A DNA stretch of 64,000 bases from PALSA-607 sp963737705 (GTDB lineage: Bacteria > Actinomycetota > Actinomycetes > Acidothermales > Acidothermaceae). Shown piece by piece: positions 58,367-64,000 of this stretch. The notes beneath the pieces are model-generated. The model saw only the letters and a program-made list of their open reading frames with translations, was not told where the DNA came from and searched no databases. Position numbers and translations under genes: made by a program. The stretch lies in NCBI GenBank assembly GCA_963737705.1, contig CAVTTP010000008.1, positions 62,001 to 126,000 of the forward strand. The letters are read 5' to 3'. Numbering within the stretch: the first letter of the stretch is position 1; each line of letters opens with the position of its first letter.

Positions 58367-59994
58367 GCGCCGCCCTCTTGTCGCAGCTGGCGGTCTCGCA
58401 CCTGACGTCTGGGCTCCAACCTGCCGCGTCGACCCCGGATCCGCTCGCTATCCACTCACCGAGCATCGAGTACAGAGCGCTCGCGCCGATGTTGATCGTG
58501 TTCGGTGCAGCCACCGTCGGCGTCCTCTTTGAGGCCTTCCTGCCACGGCGGCAGCGCGCTTTTGCCCAGACGACGTTGGCGCTGCTTGGCCTCGTGACCG
58601 CGTTCGTGTTCGTTGTCATGAACGCCGGTATCGGCCACCTGCGGCGGATCGTCGTCGAGGGTGCAGTGGCGATGGACGGCCCCGCGTTGTTCATCCAGGG
58701 CACCATCCTTGCTGTCTCAATCGGTGGGCTGCTGCTCATCGCCGATCGCTCGTTTGACGATGACGGCGACTTCGTGGCTCAGGCGGCCGACGTTCCTGGT
58801 TCGGCCGATGAGCGAGCCAGTGTGCGCGCGGGGTTCACCCACACCGAAGTCTTTCCGCTTGCGATGTTCGCGGTGGCGGGCATGTTGTTGTTCTCGTCGG
58901 CCGACGATCTCATCACGATGTTCGTCGCGCTCGAGGTTCTCTCGCTGCCGCTGTACCTGCTCGTCGGTATGGCCCGGCGGCGCCGGCTGCTTTCACAAGA
59001 GGCCGCCGTCAAGTACTTCTTGCTAGGCGCGTTCTCGTCGGCGTTCTTCGTTTACGGGCTGGCGATGGTCTACGGCTTCGCCGACACGGTTCAGTTCTCC
59101 GGCATTGCCGACGCGCTCACCTCCTCGAGCAGGGGAGACTCGCTGATCCTGCTCGGCGTGGCGCTGATCGGAATTGCCCTGCTGTTCAAGCTCTCCGGTG
59201 CGCCCTTCCACTGGTGGACTCCTGACGTCTATCAAGGCGCGCCAACGTCGATCACTGCGTTCATGGCAGCGGGCACAAAAATCGCCGCGTTCGGCGCGCT
59301 GCTGCGCGTCTTCTTCGTTGCCTTCGGCGGTCTCAGCTGGGACTGGCGCCCGGTCATGTGGGCAATCGCAATCATCACGATGTCGGTCGGTGCGATCGTT
59401 GGTGTTACCCAGACTGACGTGAAGCGTTTGCTTGCGTACTCGTCCATCGCCCACGCCGGGTTCATCCTGACGGCGGTTGCCGCTCTGGCGCCTGCTAGTG
59501 CGCGCGACAGCTTGTCAGGGGTGATGTTCTACCTGGTCGCGTATGGCTTCATGACCATCGGATCGTTCGCCATCGTGATGCTCGTGCGCGACGGTGATGG
59601 CGAGGCGAACCACCTGTCGCGATGGGTGGGCCTTGGCCGCAGATCCCCCCTGGTCGCCGGCATCTTCGCGTTCTTTTTGTTGGCCCTTGCCGGGTTGCCC
59701 GGTACCAGTGGCCTCTGGGCGAAGGTGGCCGTGTTCAAGGCCGCCGGCGAGGGCGGTGCCTGGCCGCTCGTGGTTGTCGGGGTCGTGGCGAGTGCCATCA
59801 CGGCGTACTACTACGTCCGCATCATCGTGCTGATGTTCTTCCAGGAGCCGCTTCCAGACGGCCCGACCGTGGTCCTGCCGCAGTTCTTCACCTCGACTGC
59901 CATCGGCCTCGGGCTTGCGGTTACCGTGGTGCTTGGCGTAGTTCCGCAGCCACTGCTCAACCTCGCCGGCAAGGCTGGGCTGTTCATCAAGTGA
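58363..59994 (+). CDS. nuoN: NADH-quinone oxidoreductase subunit N
   Basis: A 543-residue antiporter-like proton pump subunit. Visible are MFVALEVLSLPLYLLVG (key Glu), FKLSGAPFHWWTPDVYQGAP (channel lysine) and LLAYSSIAHAGFIL. It ends the nuo set; a polyprenyl synthase starts 17 bases later, probably on the same transcript. Confidence 0.97.
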   Translation: MSAALLSQLAVSHLTSGLQPAASTPDPLAIHSPSIEYRALAPMLIVFGAATVGVLFEAFLPRRQRAFAQTTLALLGLVTAFVFVVMNAGIGHLRRIVVEGAVAMDGPALFIQGTILAVSIGGLLLIADRSFDDDGDFVAQAADVPGSADERASVRAGFTHTEVFPLAMFAVAGMLLFSSADDLITMFVALEVLSLPLYLLVGMARRRRLLSQEAAVKYFLLGAFSSAFFVYGLAMVYGFADTVQFSGIADALTSSSRGDSLILLGVALIGIALLFKLSGAPFHWWTPDVYQGAPTSITAFMAAGTKIAAFGALLRVFFVAFGGLSWDWRPVMWAIAIITMSVGAIVGVTQTDVKRLLAYSSIAHAGFILTAVAALAPASARDSLSGVMFYLVAYGFMTIGSFAIVMLVRDGDGEANHLSRWVGLGRRSPLVAGIFAFFLLALAGLPGTSGLWAKVAVFKAAGEGGAWPLVVVGVVASAITAYYYVRIIVLMFFQEPLPDGPTVVLPQFFTSTAIGLGLAVTVVLGVVPQPLLNLAGKAGLFIK

Positions 59995-60011
59995 GGTAGG
60001 AGGTCTTCGGT

Positions 60012-61007
60012 GTGAGCGAAGGCCCATTCGGTCTCGTCGTGCCCGACCCCGCCCTTGAGGCGGAGATCAGGGTCGGCATCGACGCGGTCGAGGCGTTGTT
60101 GCGCGACGCCGTCAAAAGTGACTACCCGTTCGTGACCGAAACGTCGAGGCACCTTGTCGTTGCCGGTGGCAAGCGGTTCAGACCGTTGCTGGTCTTGCTC
60201 GCCGCACAGTTTGGCGATCCAGCAGCACCTGGGGTCTTGCCAGCAGCGGTCGTCGTTGAACTGACCCACCTTGCGACGCTCTACCACGACGACGTGATGG
60301 ACGAAGCCCTCGTTCGGCGCGGCACGATCAGCGCGAATGCCCGGTGGTCGAACACCATCGCGATCCTCACCGGCGACTTCCTGTTTTCCCGAGCATCCGA
60401 CCTGCTCGCCGACCTTGGTCCCGAGGCCGTTCGCATCCAGGCCCGCACGTTCGAACGACTGGTGCAGGGTCAGATCCGTGAGACGACCGGTCCTAACGAT
60501 GGAGCCGATCCACTCGAGTACTACCTCCAGGTCGTCGCCGACAAGACAGGCTCGCTGATCGCGACGTCCGCACGTTTTGGCGCGATGTTCTCTGGTGCTC
60601 CTGAGTCGGTCGTCGAGGTGATGATCCGCTACGGCGAGCGAATCGGCGTCGCGTTCCAGCTCTCCGACGATCTGCTCGACGTGACGAGCGACGCGACCGG
60701 ATTCGGCAAGACACCCGGCACTGACCTGCGCGAAGGTGTCGTCACGTTGCCGGTGTTGCATGCCCGACGGTCGATCGACCCCGCCGACGCCCGGCTCCTC
60801 GAGTTGCTCGATGGTGATCTCACCGATGCGGGTCGGCACCGCGAGACGTTGGGTCTGCTCCGTTCGCACCCAGCGATCCAGGCCGCCCGCGCTGACCTCG
60901 ACAAATGGGCGGGCGATGCGCGGTCGACGCTGGTGCCACTTCCCGACGGCCCGGCGAAGCAGGCGCTTGAGTCACTCTGCGATTTCGTGGTTGCCCGCAC
61001 CCGCTAG
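60012..61007 (+). CDS. polyprenyl diphosphate synthase
   Basis: The 331-residue enzyme is a trans-type prenyl synthase that elongates farnesyl or geranylgeranyl diphosphate, most likely to make the menaquinone tail. GGKRFRPLLVLLA is the IPP site, the first aspartate-rich motif is LYHDDVMDEALVRRG (about 92-106) and the second is LSDDLLDVTSDATGFGK (about 217-233). GTG start with AGGAGG ahead. The same gene follows nuo in Streptomyces (hepta/octaprenyl-type). Chain length cannot be told from sequence. Confidence 0.93.
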   Translation: MSEGPFGLVVPDPALEAEIRVGIDAVEALLRDAVKSDYPFVTETSRHLVVAGGKRFRPLLVLLAAQFGDPAAPGVLPAAVVVELTHLATLYHDDVMDEALVRRGTISANARWSNTIAILTGDFLFSRASDLLADLGPEAVRIQARTFERLVQGQIRETTGPNDGADPLEYYLQVVADKTGSLIATSARFGAMFSGAPESVVEVMIRYGERIGVAFQLSDDLLDVTSDATGFGKTPGTDLREGVVTLPVLHARRSIDPADARLLELLDGDLTDAGRHRETLGLLRSHPAIQAARADLDKWAGDARSTLVPLPDGPAKQALESLCDFVVARTR

Positions 61008-61024
61008 GCCACCGCTCGCCTAGC
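61003..61024 (+). terminator. hairpin at the end of the nuo-prenyl synthase operon
   Basis: GCTAGGC (61003-61009, containing the stop codon TAG) and GCCTAGC (61018-61024) form a perfect 7-bp stem with an eight-base loop. Confidence 0.5.
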
Positions 61025-61074
61025 TTGCCGTCGTCCGGCCCCTTGTGGCTTGAAATCTTCCCGACGCCCAGGGG

Positions 61075-61102
61075 ATGACACCGCTTACAAACGGACTATC
61101 GT
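61075..61102 (+). promoter_or_regulatory. lacI-family gene promoter with operator half-site
   Basis: ATGACA (61075-61080) and TATCGT (61097-61102) are 16 bases apart. The spacer contains CGCTTACAA, exactly one half of the classical LacI-family palindrome TTGTAAGCGCTTACAA, which could allow autoregulation. Confidence 0.5.
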
Positions 61103-61141
61103 TCCGGGTGCACAACCCCCGTCGAGGAGAGGGTCACCCGG

Positions 61142-62176
61142 GTGGTCACTGACGGAGCTGCGCTGCTCGGCATCACGATCCGCGACGTCGCCCGTGAAGC
61201 AGGGGTGTCGACCGCGACCGTGTCGCGAGCGCTGCGCGGCTTGCCGAACGTCGATCCAGTGACGCGTGAACACGTCCGCCGGGTCGCCGATCGGCTCGAC
61301 TATGTGATCTCACCCGCCGCGTCTCGACTGGCCAGCGGCCGGGCGGGCAGCATCGCGGTCATCACGCCGTTCCTCGGCCGGTGGTACTTCTCCAAGGTGC
61401 TGAGCGGGGTCGAGCGGGTGTTGCAGCGCTCCGACCTCGACTTGCTGCTCTACAGCACGGGCGACCCGAGCGAGGAGCATCGGGTGCCGCCGCATCGACG
61501 GCTGCGCCGCCGAGTCGACGGGGTCCTGGTGATCGGCCTGCCCGCCGACAGTCCTGATCTGCAGGAGCTGTTCGAGTTGGACATGCCAGTGACGCTCATC
61601 GGCGCGCACAGTGTCGGTGTATCCAGCGTGTCGATCGATGACGTCGAAGGTGGCCGGATGGCCAGCCAGCATCTGATCAACCTCGGGCACGAGCGCATCG
61701 GGCTGATATCCGGCCGCCCGCTGCCAACGCCGTTCTTCCCGGAGAACGACCGGCTGGCGGGCTACCGGCAGGCGCTCGAGGCGTCGGGATTGAGCGTCGA
61801 GGCGTCGCTCCAAGTGCCCGGATACTTCACGATCGAGGGCGGCGAGCACGCGATGACCGCGCAGCTTGCCCAACGGACGCCTCCCACGGCTGTCTTTGCG
61901 ATGTCGGACGAAATGGCGTTTGGGGCGCTGCGAGCGTTGCGTCGCCACGGCATCCGCCCAGGTCACGACATCGCAATCGTCGGCTTCGACGGGCACGAGA
62001 TGTGCGACATGCTGGACCTCACGACCGTCACTCAGCCGGCCGAAGAGTTGGGCTCCGCTGCAGCGCGCTGCCTCCTCGACCTGCTCGACGACCCGGCGCG
62101 CGAACCCGAGGTGCTGCGATTGCCCACGCAGCTGTGTGTGCGGGGTTCGACGACGCTGCACCGAACAGTGGCCTAG
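61142..62176 (+). CDS. LacI family transcriptional regulator
   Basis: A 344-residue regulator. The helix-turn-helix and hinge are clear: ITIRDVAREAGVSTATVSRAL (in two parts, about 11-30) and ISPAASRLASGR. The periplasmic-binding-like effector domain follows, with VDGVLVIGLPA, SIDDVEGGRMASQHLINLGH and the DIAIVGFDGHEM segment. It probably controls the sugar uptake genes that start next to it; the effector is unknown. GTG start. Confidence 0.93.
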   Translation: MVTDGAALLGITIRDVAREAGVSTATVSRALRGLPNVDPVTREHVRRVADRLDYVISPAASRLASGRAGSIAVITPFLGRWYFSKVLSGVERVLQRSDLDLLLYSTGDPSEEHRVPPHRRLRRRVDGVLVIGLPADSPDLQELFELDMPVTLIGAHSVGVSSVSIDDVEGGRMASQHLINLGHERIGLISGRPLPTPFFPENDRLAGYRQALEASGLSVEASLQVPGYFTIEGGEHAMTAQLAQRTPPTAVFAMSDEMAFGALRALRRHGIRPGHDIAIVGFDGHEMCDMLDLTTVTQPAEELGSAAARCLLDLLDDPAREPEVLRLPTQLCVRGSTTLHRTVA

Positions 62177-62447
62177 CTGCTCACGGGCTGCATATTCGCC
62201 AGCAAAGTGTTGTCGTTTCGAGATGATTCGTCATGGATGTGGTGATCGTCGCTGAGTAGGTTGAGGTCACTGCTCGATACGGGCCTGGCAGCGTTTTGTG
62301 GACTGCTCCCGTAGTCGTTTGGCACTGGTTGGTACGGGCTCGGCCATGCGAGTTGGCGCTTGATCGTGGGAACGATGCCAAACCGTAACCGTATACATGG
62401 CCTTTTGTGCCCGTCACGCCTTGATCTCGTGCGCCAGGAGGGCCACG
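62177..62447. other. regulatory region before the sugar-binding gene
   Basis: No gene is supported between the LacI gene and the leader ORF. TATACA at 62392-62397 is a good -10 element; no good -35 is seen at the right distance. AAACCGTAACCG (62380-62391) could be part of a regulator site. Together with the leader ORF this gives a predicted 5' leader of about 105 bases. Confidence 0.4.
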
Positions 62448-62513
62448 ATGTCACCGTTTGCAGCCACGCGGGTTTCTCCCGTGGGGCCCCTGTCGCAAGA
62501 GGAGAAACCATGA
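62448..62513 (+). CDS. possible 21-residue leader peptide
   Basis: ATG at 62448 is preceded by the perfect Shine-Dalgarno sequence AGGAGGG at 62436-62442. The frame codes for 21 residues (MSPFAATRVSPVG, then PLSQEEKP) and its TGA at 62511-62513 overlaps the ATG of the substrate-binding lipoprotein. This is a coupling arrangement. Within it lies a short inverted repeat, CCACG-CGGG against CCCGTGG. It may be a leader that tunes expression, or chance. Confidence 0.45.
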   Translation: MSPFAATRVSPVGPLSQEEKP

Positions 62514-63997
62514 GTTTCAGCTTGCCAACCGGCAGGCGCCGTCGCCTTCTGGTCGTTGTCGCGCCGACGGTCGCCGCGGCGCTCCTGCTCGCTGCATGTT
62601 CGAGCAGCAAGAAGGCTGCCGCACCTGCAGCCAGCACTCCTGCTCCCGCAGCTACGACGTCGGCGGCGGCTCCGCCCGCGTCAGCCGCCTCTGGCTCCGC
62701 GGCTCCGGCATCCGCAGCCACCGGCAGTGGGGCAGCGCCTGCACCGCAGGCCAAGACCTGCGCCGACTACGCGCAGTACACAAGTGCCGCCACCAAGGGC
62801 AAGACGGTGACGATGTTCGGCTCGATCCTGCCGCCGGAGTCCGACTCGCTCAACAAGTCTTGGGCGCAGTTCGAGAGCTGCACCGGCATCAAGATCTCCT
62901 ACGAAGGCTCCAACGACTTCGAGTCACAGCTGCCCGTGCGTGTTCAGGGTGGTACCGCACCTGACCTGGCGATCATCCCGCAGCCTGGTCTGTTGCAGCA
63001 GATGGTCGCGCTCGGTGCCGTCAAGGCTCCGCCGGCGGGCGTCGTTGCGAACGAAGACAAGTACTGGAACGCGGCCTGGAAGTCGTATGGCTCCGTTAAC
63101 GGCACGTTCTACGCCGCACCCCAGAGCGCGAACATGAAGTCGCTCGTGTGGTACTCGCCGTCGGCCATGTCCAAGGCGGGCTACACGATCCCAACGACGT
63201 GGGACCAACTCGCAGCGCTTTCCGACAAGATCGCTGCCACCGGCACCAAGCCGTGGTGCGGCGGCATCGGATCAGGTACGGCGACCGGTTGGCCGGCCAC
63301 CGACTGGCTCGAGGAGACCGTCCTTAGTTCAGACGGTGGTCAGGTCTACGACGACTGGGTGAGCCACAAGATCACCTTCGAAGACCCGAAGATCGAAGCT
63401 GCTATGACCGAGGTTGCCAACTGGATGCAGAACCCGAAGTGGGTCAACGGCGGATACGGCGACGTCAAGACGATCGCGACCACGACGTTCCAGGACGCCG
63501 GCAAGCCGATCCTCACCGGTCAGTGCTGGTTCTTGCAGCAGGCATCGTTCTACGAGGCACAGTGGCCGAAGGGCACCACGGTCTCCCCGACCGGTCAGGT
63601 GTGGGCCTTCTACCTGCCGCCGCGTAGCACGAGCGTTCCGACCCCGGTCGAAGGTGGCGGCGAGTTCACCGCTGCGTTCTCCTCCGACGCGGCGACCCAG
63701 GCAGTGCAGACGTACCTGTCTTCACCGCAGTGGGCCGACAGCCGGATTCAGGTTGCACCAGGTTGGGTTTCCGCGAACAGCGGAGTCGACCAGAGCCTGT
63801 ACACCGACGGCATCGACAAGTTGTCCGCGCAGTACCTCACGAACGCGAACGCGACCTTCCGGTTCGACGCATCTGACTTGATGCCGTCGGCCGTTGGTTC
63901 GGGCGCTGAGTGGACGCAGATGACGGCATGGTTCGGCACCGGTGCGTCGATCGCCAGCGTGGCGAAGGCCATCGACGCCGCGTGGCCAGCCTCGTAA
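62510..63997 (+). CDS. ABC transporter sugar-binding lipoprotein
   Basis: The 495-residue protein is an extracellular solute-binding protein of family 1 type. The N-terminus RRRRLLVVVAPTVAAALLL (19 residues) ends in lipobox LAAC, followed by a long Ala/Pro/Ser/Thr linker (about 30-80). The binding domain begins near residue 85 (KTVTMFGSILPPESDSLNKS in part) and includes GTAPDLAIIPQPGLLQQM. It resembles alpha-glucoside-type binding proteins. ATG at 62510 has AAGAGGAG ahead. The permease genes presumably follow beyond the window edge. The adjacent LacI gene is the likely regulator. Confidence 0.92.
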   Translation: MSFSLPTGRRRRLLVVVAPTVAAALLLAACSSSKKAAAPAASTPAPAATTSAAAPPASAASGSAAPASAATGSGAAPAPQAKTCADYAQYTSAATKGKTVTMFGSILPPESDSLNKSWAQFESCTGIKISYEGSNDFESQLPVRVQGGTAPDLAIIPQPGLLQQMVALGAVKAPPAGVVANEDKYWNAAWKSYGSVNGTFYAAPQSANMKSLVWYSPSAMSKAGYTIPTTWDQLAALSDKIAATGTKPWCGGIGSGTATGWPATDWLEETVLSSDGGQVYDDWVSHKITFEDPKIEAAMTEVANWMQNPKWVNGGYGDVKTIATTTFQDAGKPILTGQCWFLQQASFYEAQWPKGTTVSPTGQVWAFYLPPRSTSVPTPVEGGGEFTAAFSSDAATQAVQTYLSSPQWADSRIQVAPGWVSANSGVDQSLYTDGIDKLSAQYLTNANATFRFDASDLMPSAVGSGAEWTQMTAWFGTGASIASVAKAIDAAWPAS

Positions 63998-64000
63998 GAG

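Noticed and set aside
59811..60869. 352-codon minus-strand frame opposite nuoN and the prenyl synthase
   Set aside because: The plus-strand genes have intact catalytic motifs; the antisense product has none.

Overview
The window comes from a high-GC actinobacterium. Codon third positions are almost always G or C, and GTG or TTG starts and 4-base ATGA/GTGA overlaps are frequent. The gene set is typically actinobacterial: disA-radA, a Rv0500A-like HTH protein next to a 32-residue bS22-type ribosomal protein, glutaredoxin-rex-hemA-hemC-hemD-hemB, a bldC-like gene, DUF4229, futalosine-pathway menaquinone genes and a 14-gene nuo operon. The mqn-to-nuo order resembles Streptomyces and the proC-to-hemB order resembles Mycobacterium. 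A chemoreceptor and a CheW-like protein suggest a motile organism. Genus cannot be fixed from the sequence alone. I saw no tRNA, rRNA, CRISPR array, transposase or phage gene.

Layout. 1-4.4 kb: CheW-like protein, then on the minus strand radA-disA, a small membrane protein and a cysteine-rich protein. 4.5-12.4 kb: TIM-barrel isomerase-like protein, methyltransferase, an unusual chemoreceptor with a C-terminal carbohydrate-binding-like domain behind a sigma-28-like promoter, a proline dehydrogenase/proC pair, an AcuC-like deacetylase, a putative phosphatase and an HTH protein. 12.5-20.5 kb: bS22, a secreted CAP protein, glutaredoxin, then rex-hemA-hemC-hemD-hemB-HAD behind a Rex operator. 20.5-25.0 kb: one 4.4-kb secreted beta-propeller/LamG/PKD protein on the minus strand, placed between hemB and hemL. 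25.3-31.4 kb: hemL, a histidine phosphatase and the System II cytochrome c maturation set (ResA-, CcdA-, ResB- and CcsB-like).

32-44 kb is a menaquinone block: ubiD-, ubiA- and ubiX-like genes, bldC, mqnE, DUF4229, mqnA, a lone receiver protein, mqnC, an adenosine-deaminase-family gene, menG and a menJ-like reductase. mqnB and mqnD are not in the window. A DUF559/AbiEi-type gene flanked by two 48-bp hairpin elements interrupts the block at 39.9-41.0 kb. 44.3-60 kb is nuoA-nuoN followed by a polyprenyl synthase. The right end holds a LacI regulator and a sugar-binding lipoprotein preceded by a possible 21-codon leader peptide.

The genes fit together as a respiratory-chain region: heme, cytochrome c maturation, menaquinone (head group, prenyl tail, methylation, tail saturation) and Complex I. 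Two near-identical Rex operators, one before rex-hem and one before menJ-nuo, suggest that NADH/NAD+ sensing ties heme supply to Complex I expression.

The observations I would look at first are the chemoreceptor fusion, the hairpin-flanked endonuclease-like gene, the paired Rex operators, the recurrent short tandem duplications across stop codons, and the leader peptide before the sugar-binding protein.
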